Source of the DNA: Pseudoduganella albidiflava
GTDB lineage: Bacteria; Pseudomonadota; Gammaproteobacteria; Burkholderiales; Burkholderiaceae_D
Assembly: GCF_004322755.1 (NCBI RefSeq)
Contig: NZ_CP036401.1
Location: 6,944,001 to 7,008,000 of the forward strand
Direction of reading: 5' to 3'
Length of the DNA stretch: 64,000 nucleotides
The position numbers were made by a program, and so were the translations under genes. Below, piece after piece: positions 8,801 through 18,979 of this stretch. How positions within the stretch are numbered: the first letter of the stretch is position 1; each line of letters starts with the position of its first letter. The notes under the pieces were generated by a model, which saw only the letters and a program-made list of their open reading frames with translations, was not told where the DNA came from and ran no database searches.

Positions 8801-9157
8801 TGTCGGGCTCTCCTTGCCTTGATTTCCGACTCCAGTCGCTGCTTCAGCATCTTGCATTGATCCGGGGTGAGGTCGTGTGCCTCGTCCTTGTCGTAGACGG
8901 TAAATAACCAGAACTGGCCCTCGGCGTCCTTCCAGAAATAGATGACCCGCAGAGATGACCCGCAGGCCGCCCCGCTTGCCTTTCCCGCGCCGCTCGTCGG
9001 CATAGCGGATTTTCCTCAGGCCCCCGGTACCCTTGATCACGTCGCCCGCCTCGGGATTCTTCATCAATTCGCTCTGCAGGGCCCTGAACGCATCGTCATC
9101 GAAGTATTCGGCACGCAGGCGCTGGAATGAAGGCAGTTCGATAAACGTTGCTTTCAT
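8797..9157 (-). pseudogene. RelE/HigB2-like toxin, frameshifted by a 13-bp tandem duplication
   Basis: The frame starts at 9157 and encodes the N-terminal 60-70 residues of a RelE-superfamily toxin (KATFIELPSFQRLR, GTGGLRKIRYADERRGKGKR). It is then interrupted. The C-terminal half, RVIYFWKDAEGQFWLFTVYD through to RARQ and stop at 8797, lies in another frame. At the switch point the plus strand carries GATGACCCGCAGA twice in a row (8941-8966; the second copy ends in G). Removing one copy restores a continuous toxin of about 115 residues whose stop overlaps the antitoxin ATG. The toxin is therefore recently inactivated by slippage, and the lesion is reversible in principle. Confidence 0.88.
8941..8966. 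repeat. 13-bp tandem duplication inside the toxin gene
   Basis: Two adjacent copies of GATGACCCGCAG(A/G) at 8941-8953 and 8954-8966. The 13-base length is not a multiple of three, so the duplication causes the toxin frameshift. Confidence 0.9.
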
Positions 9158-9184
9158 CGAAGTGTACCTAATGTGGATATACTT

Positions 9185-9223
9185 TGGTGGGATTTCCGCA
9201 CCATTGGCGCAGAAATCCCACCA
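9185..9223. promoter_or_regulatory. Inverted repeat upstream of the toxin-antitoxin operon
   Basis: TGGTGGGATTTC (9185-9196) and GAAATCCCACCA (9212-9223) are perfect 12-bp inverted copies with a 15-base centre, about 28-66 bases upstream of the toxin ATG. This is a natural place for the XRE antitoxin to bind, but it could equally be a hairpin in the divergent direction. The role is inferred. Confidence 0.5.
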
Positions 9224-9371
9224 GTATCGCTATCACCCGGCGAGCCGGGTTGATGCCGCACCAGAATGCTCCGGGTGCAGGACCAATCGTGAGCATCGGC
9301 CGGGCATGTGGGTGAAGGCAAAAACTGGCATCCCACTCCAAGCTCGTGCATAATACCGCCCGTGTCCTATA

Positions 9372-9383
9372 TCTTATATAAGA
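9372..9383. promoter_or_regulatory. Palindromic operator candidate upstream of icd
   Basis: TCTTATATAAGA is a perfect 12-bp palindrome about 268 bases upstream of the icd ATG and overlaps A+T-rich -10-like sequence. From memory, palindromes of this type have been proposed upstream of TCA-cycle genes in betaproteobacteria as sites for a GntR-family regulator. I cannot confirm the match here. Confidence 0.45.
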
Positions 9384-9650
9384 CTTGATCGGCAAGGCAG
9401 GCCTGCCCGGCTACCGGACCCCGACCTCTGGCATAGCGAAACAGCATCATTCCGGACCCCTCAGCAGGGGCTACTGGGGTATGATTTGGCGCTGTCCCAA
9501 GGAGTCTGCACGGCAGAAAGAAGTGTTTTCTACCGCGCAGGCTCCTGGCGCCGCCGGAGCGTCTCGGTGATGAAGGATATTGCGTTGACGCGCGACCAGG
9601 CAGGCGATTTTTCAGTATCAGGAACCCCACGAATTCCGAGGAACGAGCGC

Positions 9651-11885
9651 ATGAGCAATGATCCGACCATTATCTACACGTTGACCGACGAGGCGCCCCT
9701 GCTGGCGACCCACGCATTCCTGCCGGTCGTCAGGACTTTCACCAAGCCCGCCGGCATCCGCGTCGACGAGGCCGATATTTCCGTGGCCGCGCGTATCCTC
9801 GCGAACTTCCCGGAATACCTGACGGAAGAACAGCGCGTGCCCGACGTGCTCTCCGAGCTGGGCAAGAAAACCCTGGAGCCGGACGCGAACATCATCAAGC
9901 TGCCGAACATCAGCGCTTCGGTGGCGCAGCTGCAGGCGGCCATCAAGGAACTGCAGGGCAAGGGCTACAAGCTGCCCGACTACCCGTCCGATCCGAAGAC
10001 CGACGAAGAAAAGTCCATCAAGGCCCGCTACGGCAAGTGCATCGGTTCCGCCGTGAACCCGGTGCTGCGCGAAGGTAACTCCGACCGCCGCGCCCCGCGC
10101 GCCGTCAAGGAATACGCGCGCAAGAACCCGCACTCGATGGCCGAGTGGTCGCAGGCATCGCGCACCCACGTGTCGCACATGACGCACGGCGACTTCTACC
10201 ACGGCGAAAAGTCGATGACGCTGGACCGCGCCCGTGAAGTCAAGATGGAACTGATCACCAAGTCGGGCCAGACCATCGTGCTGAAGCCGAAGGTCGCGCT
10301 GCAGGAAGGCGAGATCATCGATTCGATGTTCATGAGCCGCAAGGCCCTGCTGGACTTCTACGAGAAGCAGATCGAGGATGCCAAGAACACCGGCGTGATG
10401 TTCTCGCTGCACGTGAAGGCGACCATGATGAAGGTGTCGCACCCGATCGTGTTCGGCCACTGCGTGCGCATGTTCTACAAGGAAGCGTTCGAGAAGCACG
10501 GCGCGCTGTTCGACAGCCTGGGCATCAACGTCAATAACGGCATGGCCGACCTGTACAACAAGATCGCCACGCTGCCGGCGTCGCAGCGCGAAGAAGTCGA
10601 ACGCGACCTGCACGCCTGCCAGGAAAACCGTCCGCCGCTGGCGATGGTCGATTCCGCCAAGGGCATCACCAACTTCCACTCGCCGAACGACGTGATCGTC
10701 GACGCGTCGATGCCGGCGATGATCCGCGCCGGCGGCAAGATGTACGGTGCCGATGGCCGCCTGAAGGAAGTCAAGGCCGTGATCCCGGAATCCACCTTCG
10801 CCCGCATCTACCAGGAGATCATCAACTTCTGCAAATGGCACGGCGCCTTCGATCCGCGCACGATGGGCACGGTGCCCAACGTGGGCCTGATGGCCCAGCA
10901 GGCCGAGGAATACGGTTCGCACGACAAGACGTTCGAAGTGCCGGAAGACGGCATCGCCAACATCACCGACCTGGCCACCGGCGAAGTGCTGCTGACGCAG
11001 AACGTCGAGAAGGGCGACATCTGGCGCATGTGCCAGGTGAAGGATGCGCCGATCCGCGACTGGGTCAAGCTGGCCGTCACCCGCGCCCGCAACTCCGGCA
11101 TGCCGGCCGTGTTCTGGCTGGACCCGTACCGCCCGCACGAAAATGAACTGATCAAGAAGGTCACCACGTACCTGAAGGATCACGACACCACGGGCCTGGA
11201 CATCCAGATCATGTCGCAGGTGCGCGCGATGCGCTACACGCTGGAACGCGTGATCCGCGGCCTGGATACCATCTCCGTCACCGGCAACATCCTGCGCGAC
11301 TACCTGACCGACCTGTTCCCGATCATGGAACTGGGCACGTCGGCCAAGATGCTGTCGATCGTGCCGCTGATGGCCGGCGGCGGCATGTACGAAACGGGCG
11401 CCGGCGGTTCGGCACCGAAGCACGTGCAGCAGCTGACCGAGGAAAACCACCTGCGCTGGGATTCGCTGGGCGAATTCCTGGCCCTGGCGGTGAGCCTGGA
11501 AGACCTGGGCATCAAGACCGGCAGCGCGCGGGCCAAGCTGCTGGCCAAGACGCTGGACGCGGCCACCGGCAAGCTGCTGGACAACCGCAAGTCGCCGTCG
11601 CCGAAGACCGGTGAGCTGGACAACCGCGGCTCGCAGTTCTACCTGTCGCTGTACTGGGCCCAGGAACTGGCGAACCAGACGGAAGACGCGGAACTGGCCG
11701 CCAAGTTCGCGCCGCTGGCCAAGACGCTGGGCGAGAACGAGCAGAAGATCGTTGCCGAACTGCTGGAAATCCAGGGCAAGCCGGCCGACATCGGCGGCTA
11801 TTACCAGCCGGACAGCGCGAAGGTGAAAGCCGTGATGCGCCCGAGCGCCACGTTCAACCAGGCGCTGGAAGTGCTGGGCGCCTGA
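9651..11885 (+). CDS. icd: NADP-dependent isocitrate dehydrogenase, monomeric type
   Basis: 744 residues, the normal length of monomeric IDH (about 740). The N-terminus [20 protein letters not shown] is characteristic, as are [16 protein letters not shown] (substrate region), [14 protein letters not shown] and [20 protein letters not shown]. It oxidises and decarboxylates isocitrate to 2-oxoglutarate in the cytoplasm, making NADPH. The ATG at 9651 has a GAGGAA ribosome site; the longer upstream frame has neither homology nor a ribosome site. A strong terminator follows 20 bases after the stop, so this is a single-gene unit. Confidence 0.97.
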   Translation: MSNDPTIIYTLTDEAPLLATHAFLPVVRTFTKPAGIRVDEADISVAARILANFPEYLTEEQRVPDVLSELGKKTLEPDANIIKLPNISASVAQLQAAIKELQGKGYKLPDYPSDPKTDEEKSIKARYGKCIGSAVNPVLREGNSDRRAPRAVKEYARKNPHSMAEWSQASRTHVSHMTHGDFYHGEKSMTLDRAREVKMELITKSGQTIVLKPKVALQEGEIIDSMFMSRKALLDFYEKQIEDAKNTGVMFSLHVKATMMKVSHPIVFGHCVRMFYKEAFEKHGALFDSLGINVNNGMADLYNKIATLPASQREEVERDLHACQENRPPLAMVDSAKGITNFHSPNDVIVDASMPAMIRAGGKMYGADGRLKEVKAVIPESTFARIYQEIINFCKWHGAFDPRTMGTVPNVGLMAQQAEEYGSHDKTFEVPEDGIANITDLATGEVLLTQNVEKGDIWRMCQVKDAPIRDWVKLAVTRARNSGMPAVFWLDPYRPHENELIKKVTTYLKDHDTTGLDIQIMSQVRAMRYTLERVIRGLDTISVTGNILRDYLTDLFPIMELGTSAKMLSIVPLMAGGGMYETGAGGSAPKHVQQLTEENHLRWDSLGEFLALAVSLEDLGIKTGSARAKLLAKTLDAATGKLLDNRKSPSPKTGELDNRGSQFYLSLYWAQELANQTEDAELAAKFAPLAKTLGENEQKIVAELLEIQGKPADIGGYYQPDSAKVKAVMRPSATFNQALEVLGA

Positions 11886-11904
11886 TAGCTCCTTGCTGCA
11901 TGTG

Positions 11905-11938
11905 AAAACGGCCGGTTGCGCGAGCAACCGGCCGTTTT
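11905..11938 (+). terminator. Rho-independent terminator of icd
   Basis: A 15-bp perfect stem (11905-11919 with 11924-11938), loop GCGA, then a T-run. Confidence 0.92.
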
Positions 11939-11966
11939 TTCGTTGCCATCTCCCGAAAGGAAAGAC

Positions 11967-12641
11967 ATGTCGCGCACCAGCTGGATATTGCTGATGCTTG
12001 CAGGAGCGGGGCTGGTCGCCGTGGTACCGCGCGTGGCGGAGTATCTTTTGCCGCCGATCGGCAATGAGCTCGATCCCGCACACCACACCTACCCTCGGCT
12101 TGCCGGGCAGTCCAGCAACGAAATCGAGATGGCGGGCACGATTTCCCCACGATTCGGCCTGCGCCTGACGGCCCATTATGAGACCAATGGCGCCCGTGGC
12201 TGCAAGTCGATCCCGTCGTTCCTGGCCGGCTACCTGGAAGGGGCAAGCTTCCCGTCCGAGGTAAGTGTTCCGCTTCGCGTCGAAAGACGTGGCACGGCCT
12301 TCACGGCGCGGTTGACGGTGGACCGCTACATTCCGGGGCCATGCGACTGGCGGCTCGGGTACGTGAAGGCCGTGATATCGAAAGGAAGCCTCGTCAGCCT
12401 GCCCAACTACATCATCGTCGCCCGGAGTGATTTCAACTGGCCACCGAAGGATACGCCGTTCGAGAACTCATCGGATAGCCCGGTGACCCTGCGCTGCTCG
12501 TTCGAGCAGCTGAAAGGGCTGCCTGCCAACGCTTCGATGAATGCCTGTGTCATTCCTGGCGTCCGGATCAGCGACAAATACCGGCATTACCTGGTCCGTC
12601 CAACGAAGCGGATCGTCGTCCATATCATGGACTACGATTGA
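11967..12641 (+). CDS. Uncharacterised secreted or membrane-anchored protein
   Basis: 224 residues from an ATG with an AAGGAAAG ribosome site. Residues 5-22 (SWILLMLAGAGLVAVV) form a signal peptide or N-terminal anchor; the rest is hydrophilic with several cysteines that could form disulfides (ARGCKSIPSF, PGPCDWRL, TLRCSFEQL, MNACVIPG). The four Cys-bearing segments and the alternating polar strands suggest a small periplasmic beta-rich domain. I do not recognise the family. The gene stands alone between icd and a convergent PEP-CTERM gene. Confidence 0.7.
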   Translation: MSRTSWILLMLAGAGLVAVVPRVAEYLLPPIGNELDPAHHTYPRLAGQSSNEIEMAGTISPRFGLRLTAHYETNGARGCKSIPSFLAGYLEGASFPSEVSVPLRVERRGTAFTARLTVDRYIPGPCDWRLGYVKAVISKGSLVSLPNYIIVARSDFNWPPKDTPFENSSDSPVTLRCSFEQLKGLPANASMNACVIPGVRISDKYRHYLVRPTKRIVVHIMDYD

Positions 12642-12701
12642 ACCGGTTCAGGTAACACTGGCGGGAGATCTGCCTGATTGGCAGGCGCGCGATTCGCTGG
12701 T

Positions 12702-13337
12702 TCAGCTGCGCACCTTGCGCCACCGCGCCAATCCCAGCACACCCAGGCCCCCCAGCAGCAGCAAGCCCGTCGCCGGCTCCGGCACCGGCGACACGCCGAC
12801 AGCGACGTCCGTCATGCCGGGCAGGTAGCCATCGCCCAGCGTGTCGATGCGAAAGCCCGTGAAATACTCGCCTGCACCGGTCGACTGGAAGCCCTGGAAC
12901 GTCAGGCCGCTCACGCCGTCGGCCAGGGCCACGCCGTTGAACGTGTAGCTGGCCCGGTTGGTGGTGATCGTGATGTCGACCGGCCCTTCGTTCACCGCCG
13001 CATCGAAGCCGAACAGGCTGTAGCCCGCCGCGATGGTACCCGCCAGCCCGCTGAAGTAATTGTTCGAGACCAGCGTGCGCAAGCTGCCGATGCCGAATTC
13101 GGTGCCGGCGCCGACGGTGATGTTCATGTCGGACGCATAGGTGACATCGCCGCGGGTGAAGGGATCGCCCGGCACGTTGAAGCCGGCGCCGAAATCGTCG
13201 AAATTGCTGTTGTAGGCAATGGTGCCGAGCGCATTGAACGCGGCGCGGTCGGTGACGAGGAGGACATCGGCGGAGGCCGTCGTGCCGGCGGCTGCCAGCA
13301 GCGCGGCCACGGCCAGGTGAGCGAGTCGGGTATTCAT
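12702..13337 (-). CDS. PEP-CTERM sorting-signal protein
   Basis: 211 residues. A signal peptide (1-23) is followed by a beta-rich extracellular domain of about 160 residues (FDDFGAGFNVPGDPFTRGDV and similar). The C-terminal sorting signal is VPEPATGLLLLGGLGVLGLARWRK: a PEP motif, a hydrophobic helix and a basic end. Such proteins are processed by an exosortase and exported with exopolysaccharide; no exosortase is in this window. The gene is transcribed in the same direction as the GH43 gene upstream and begins 24 bases after its stop, so the two may share a transcript. Confidence 0.92.
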   Translation of the reverse strand: MNTRLAHLAVAALLAAAGTTASADVLLVTDRAAFNALGTIAYNSNFDDFGAGFNVPGDPFTRGDVTYASDMNITVGAGTEFGIGSLRTLVSNNYFSGLAGTIAAGYSLFGFDAAVNEGPVDITITTNRASYTFNGVALADGVSGLTFQGFQSTGAGEYFTGFRIDTLGDGYLPGMTDVAVGVSPVPEPATGLLLLGGLGVLGLARWRKVRS

Positions 13338-13361
13338 GGGGTCATTCCTTTTGAGTGGGGA

Positions 13362-14777
13362 TTACTTGCGCTGCAGCGACCACTGCTGGCTGGCGCCGCC
13401 ATGCAGCGGGTATTGCAGGACCGGCGCATTGTTCGCCGTGCTGCCGCCGCTCACTTCGGCCATCAGGCCGTTGATCTTGTTCTGGATGGTGTGCTTGCCG
13501 TTGGCGGCGTCGGCGAAGCGCCACTTCTGGCCTTCGCCGCCCCAGTAGGACCACTGTGCGACCTTGGCGCCCGGCGACATCGACACTTCCCAGTCGTCTA
13601 TCGCCAGCAGGCTGTGCTCGTTGATCACGCTGTAGTCGCCGTTGCCGTGCCCGATCACGTACCAGTACTGGTTCTTCAGGTTGGCGAAGGTCTTTTGCTG
13701 GACCATCGCGCCCGGCTGGGTGGCGCGCAGCATGGCGGTATCGGCCACCGTCATCGCCTTGCCGCTGGCGCCGTTCATGATCGCGTAGCGGCCATCGCTG
13801 ACGCCGTCGCAGCCTTCCTCGAAGCTGTCGAAGTCGCGCGTGAGCTGCGGCCAGTCGATATCGGTACCGCGGTCGGCATACGTCATCTTCATGATCTGCA
13901 GCTTGGCGTTGCCGTTGTCGGCCGTGTCGTAGTAGTGCGTGGAGACGAAGTTGCAGCCACCCTGCTTCAGCACGCCCACGTGGCCCGGGCCCTTGTGCCG
14001 GCCATCGACATTGGCCAGGATGGTGCGCGGCTCGGAGTAAGGGCCGTCCACGCTGGTGGCGCGCTGCACTTCCACGTAGTACGTGCTCTCGCTGCCCCGG
14101 CAGCACGAACCGCGGTTGGTGAACAGGTAGTAGTAATCGCCGTTGCGGGTGATGTAGGGCGCCTCGATATCGCGCCGGGCGTTGGTGCCGCCGGCGACCT
14201 TGGTCACGTAGTTGGCCAGCTTGCCGGTGGCCTGGTCGATCTCGGCCACGCCGATGCCGCCGAAGAAGGAACCGAAGCTCATGAAGACGCGGCCGTCATG
14301 GTCGCGGAACAGGGCCGGGTCGATCGCGTTGATTTCGGCATTGCCGCGGCCGAACGATTGCACCACGATGCCGAGGTCCGTCCACACCGGGTTCTTCAGC
14401 GAGGGGCTGCGTGCCACGCCGATCGCCGAGTTGGTGGTGCCCCACTGCGACACCGAATAGTAGATGTAGTAGGCGCCGTTCATCTGGATCACGTCCGGCG
14501 CCCAGTACGACGAGCCGTTGGCCTTGAAGTTGGGGATCTTCTGCTCGACCCAGGCCGGATTGGTCGCGAACACGGGGGCCGCGCCGCCCTGCCAGTTCCG
14601 CAGGTCGGTCGAGGTGGAATACCAGATGCCGGTGCCCGTCGTGAAGTTGAAATAGGTATCGCCATCCTTTGTGATCGTGCCCGGGTCGTGCGCATTCTGC
14701 AGTCCGGCCAGTTCGATCGCGCCGCTCGAAGCGGCCGCGCATGCGAGCATTGCGCCCACCACCAGTTTTTTCAGCAT
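13362..14777 (-). CDS. GH43 family arabinanase/arabinofuranosidase with C-terminal ricin-type lectin domain
   Basis: 471 residues. Signal peptide 1-20, then a five-bladed propeller GH43 domain (about 21-320). The expected acids are visible in LQNAHDPGTI (base), NAIDPALFRD (pKa modulator) and RRDIEAPYI (general acid). SSYWAPDVIQMNGAYYIYYS is the usual GH43 segment. Residues of about 335-471 form a ricin-like trefoil with QYWYVI, KWRFAD and QQWSL-type repeats. The protein is probably secreted and acts on arabinan or arabinoxylan side chains. The start at 14777 is chosen because GGAG lies six bases upstream; an ATG two codons earlier is too close to it. Confidence 0.9.
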   Translation of the reverse strand: MLKKLVVGAMLACAAASSGAIELAGLQNAHDPGTITKDGDTYFNFTTGTGIWYSTSTDLRNWQGGAAPVFATNPAWVEQKIPNFKANGSSYWAPDVIQMNGAYYIYYSVSQWGTTNSAIGVARSPSLKNPVWTDLGIVVQSFGRGNAEINAIDPALFRDHDGRVFMSFGSFFGGIGVAEIDQATGKLANYVTKVAGGTNARRDIEAPYITRNGDYYYLFTNRGSCCRGSESTYYVEVQRATSVDGPYSEPRTILANVDGRHKGPGHVGVLKQGGCNFVSTHYYDTADNGNAKLQIMKMTYADRGTDIDWPQLTRDFDSFEEGCDGVSDGRYAIMNGASGKAMTVADTAMLRATQPGAMVQQKTFANLKNQYWYVIGHGNGDYSVINEHSLLAIDDWEVSMSPGAKVAQWSYWGGEGQKWRFADAANGKHTIQNKINGLMAEVSGGSTANNAPVLQYPLHGGASQQWSLQRK

Positions 14778-15176
14778 TGTCATCTCCGCGTTATCGTTGC
14801 TTGTTGTGTGAATCAGGTCGACGTTCCCATGGCACGGGCGTGCGAACGCCACCTGCGCCGCTCGTGTAAGCGGCCGGATCGCGTGCATGGGTTCAGGTGT
14901 CCGGGGCCGGGCGGTACTTGCCCGGCAACGTCACCGGGCTATGGGGAAAAGGCGTGGCGAAGCGCGGCGGCTACGCGATGGGCGATGCGGTGCATGGTGG
15001 TCTCCGATGTTTTATGTATGTCTCCCGCCGGTGTGGCGGTGCATTATTGGAAATATCGTACCCACATCGATATGCGTGCGCCAATGACAAATTTCCAATT
15101 GCCGATACCTGTTTGAATATCGCATCGGCGCTACACTGGCGTGGCAGCGATCCTGAAAACCCAACGGATGCACGAC
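14778..15176. other. Intergenic region between the GH43 gene and acylphosphatase
   Basis: 399 bases without a supportable gene. On the minus strand a possible promoter TTGGCG-N18-TACGAT is flanked by the 9-bp inverted repeat at 15046-15099. Otherwise I see nothing. Confidence 0.5.
15046..15099. promoter_or_regulatory. Spaced inverted repeat at the GH43 promoter
   Basis: ATTGGAAAT (15046-15054) and ATTTCCAAT (15091-15099) are perfect inverted 9-mers whose centres are 45 bp apart, about four helical turns. They bracket a candidate minus-strand promoter. This spacing suits a regulator that loops or binds both half-sites. No adjacent regulator gene is evident. Confidence 0.4.
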
Positions 15177-15455
15177 ATGGCAACCCGACTGATCATCGAA
15201 GGAACCGTCCAGGGCGTGGGCTTTCGCCACGCGCTGGCAACGCAGGCCGCGGCGCTGGGGCTCGCCGGCCGGGTATGCAACCGCCGCAACGGCACGGTGG
15301 AAGCCTGCCTGCGCGGCCCGCAGCAGGACGTGGAAGCCCTGGTGGCCTGGTCGCGGCACGGCCCGCCCGGCGCGCGCGTGACCGGCATCACGCGCACCGA
15401 AGTGGACGAGGAAGAAATCGCCGGCAGCGGCTTTCACATCGCCGCTACCCGCTAG
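15177..15455 (+). CDS. Acylphosphatase
   Basis: 92 residues. The signature GTVQGVGFRHAL supplies the catalytic Arg and phosphate loop, and the expected Asn is in RVCNRRNGTVEA. It hydrolyses acylphosphates such as acetyl- or 1,3-bisphosphoglycerate in the cytoplasm. The length matches the family (about 90). The ATG at 15177 is used because the family starts just before this motif. Confidence 0.93.
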   Translation: MATRLIIEGTVQGVGFRHALATQAAALGLAGRVCNRRNGTVEACLRGPQQDVEALVAWSRHGPPGARVTGITRTEVDEEEIAGSGFHIAATR

Positions 15456-15666
15456 CGTCGTAGTCGGCTAGCCTAGTCGGCTGTCGACCTGCACGTTTGC
15501 CTGGCAGAGATGTACGAGTCCCTCGAGATTGTTCTGTACGCGTTCTGATGCGTCTTGTAGACAACTGGCGCGTTTCGATTCTTGCTGTTGCCTACCATCA
15601 ATATCCTGATTTTCACTTTCGTCACCATGGATTCCACGACCATTTGCGGTCGGAAGAAAGGGATCT

Positions 15667-16083
15667 ATGGGCCACGTGTACAGCGGTGTCGATGAGCTAG
15701 CCAAAGGTCAAACCCCCAATGCGGGCAGCGGGGAATGTGTCGACCTCATCAAGGAATACGTTTCGGGTCTGAGAGGCAGGACTACAGCGACTTGGCGCGC
15801 CGGCAATTGGGTGATGGAAGCTGGTAATTCGATCAGAAGGGGGACGGCAATTGCCACCTTCGACAAGAACGGCCGTTACCCGCAGCGGCACACTGGGCAG
15901 CATGCGGCGCTGGTCGTCCGCGTGATGGACTCTGGCATATGGGTGGTTGATCAGTGGCGAAACAACGGCGGTAAGATCACCATGCGTTTGATTCGAGTCC
16001 CTCCGCCCCGTCAACAGCGCAATGCTGACGGATCGTTTCCGAATGCGAGTAACAATGCCCTGGCCTTCCGAGTGATCGAATGA
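15667..16083 (+). CDS. BPSL0067-family protein, candidate peptidoglycan amidase effector
   Basis: 138 residues without a signal peptide. AGSGECVDLIKEYV (Cys24) and RHTGQHAALVV (His79), followed by WVVDQWRNN, reproduce the Cys-His layout of small NlpC/CHAP-like hydrolases, as in the BPSL0067 family of Burkholderia. The gene overlaps by four bases (ATGA at 16080-16083) a gene for a signal-peptide-bearing STY0301-family protein. A cytosolic toxin without a signal plus a periplasmic partner is the arrangement expected for a type VI secretion amidase effector and its immunity protein. No secretion genes are in the window. The effector role is inferred. Confidence 0.78.
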   Translation: MGHVYSGVDELAKGQTPNAGSGECVDLIKEYVSGLRGRTTATWRAGNWVMEAGNSIRRGTAIATFDKNGRYPQRHTGQHAALVVRVMDSGIWVVDQWRNNGGKITMRLIRVPPPRQQRNADGSFPNASNNALAFRVIE

Positions 16084-16547
16084 GCGACCTGACTTACCCG
16101 ATGACCCCGCTGCTGGCAGCTGTCGGCGGTGCCGTATGCCTGTTCTGCTCGAATGCGGTATGGGGCGCCGAGCATCACATAGCCTGTCCATCCACGCTGG
16201 AGCCGGGATCAGTGCAGGGCAAGGCCCCGGCGGGCTGGCGCTTCGCGATGCTGCAGGCGGCCCCGCTGACATCTGCAGGAATGTTGCATGGGCCGCCTGA
16301 GGAGTCCGGATACCTCGTCCCGGAGGATAACAAGGAGACCGGGCGTGGCGGGCGCCGGGCGCAGCTCTGGCGCTTCGAGCAGCCGCATTGGTATCCGACC
16401 TACGTGTATTGCGGCTATGGCGGCGGGCGTGGTCTGCTGCAGCTGTTCTATCCGATCCCGAAGGCAGCGACGGAATGCACGGCGACCACGTTGGCGAAGA
16501 ATGGCGTGCTCGAGCTGGCGACCTTCACCTGCCGCGTATCGAAGTAA
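16080..16547 (+). CDS. STY0301-family periplasmic protein, candidate immunity partner
   Basis: 155 residues with an N-terminal export signal (LLAAVGGAVCLFCSNAVWGA) and a mature domain carrying paired cysteines (HHIACPSTLEPG, YCGYGGGRGLL, ATECTATT, ATFTCRVSK). The pattern of conserved Cys, Trp and Tyr (PTYVYCGYGGG) matches STY0301-like proteins, first noted beside a Salmonella type VI cluster. Its ATG is within the stop of the BPSL0067 gene, so the two are co-translated. The likely job is protecting the periplasm from the partner enzyme. Confidence 0.75.
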   Translation: MSDLTYPMTPLLAAVGGAVCLFCSNAVWGAEHHIACPSTLEPGSVQGKAPAGWRFAMLQAAPLTSAGMLHGPPEESGYLVPEDNKETGRGGRRAQLWRFEQPHWYPTYVYCGYGGGRGLLQLFYPIPKAATECTATTLAKNGVLELATFTCRVSK

Positions 16548-16572
16548 GCCAACAGCCCTGGCGGAATATGGG

Positions 16573-18912
<2,340 letters not shown>

Positions 18913-18979
18913 AAAGCCTCCTGAACGCATGTCATGTCGGTGGCGGATTATTTTAGGGGGATCGGCGATCAGGGGAGAT

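Larger units (their letters stand above)
9158..9650. other. Intergenic region between the toxin-antitoxin operon and icd
   Basis: 493 bases with no gene I can support. It holds the 12-bp inverted repeat at 9185-9223 beside the toxin start, the 12-bp palindrome at 9372-9383, and a small CCCCT/AGGGG hairpin near 9458-9471. Short reading frames on both strands here lack ribosome sites and recognisable sequence. Confidence 0.6.

Noticed and set aside
9618..12176. An 852-codon minus-strand frame opposite icd
   Set aside because: It is the antisense shadow of a strongly conserved enzyme. The His/Arg/Val-rich composition is typical of G+C-rich third-position frames.
12678..15116. An 812-codon plus-strand frame opposite the PEP-CTERM and GH43 genes
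   Set aside because: The minus strand encodes two clear secreted proteins with signal peptides; the plus frame shows no domain and crosses the gap between them.
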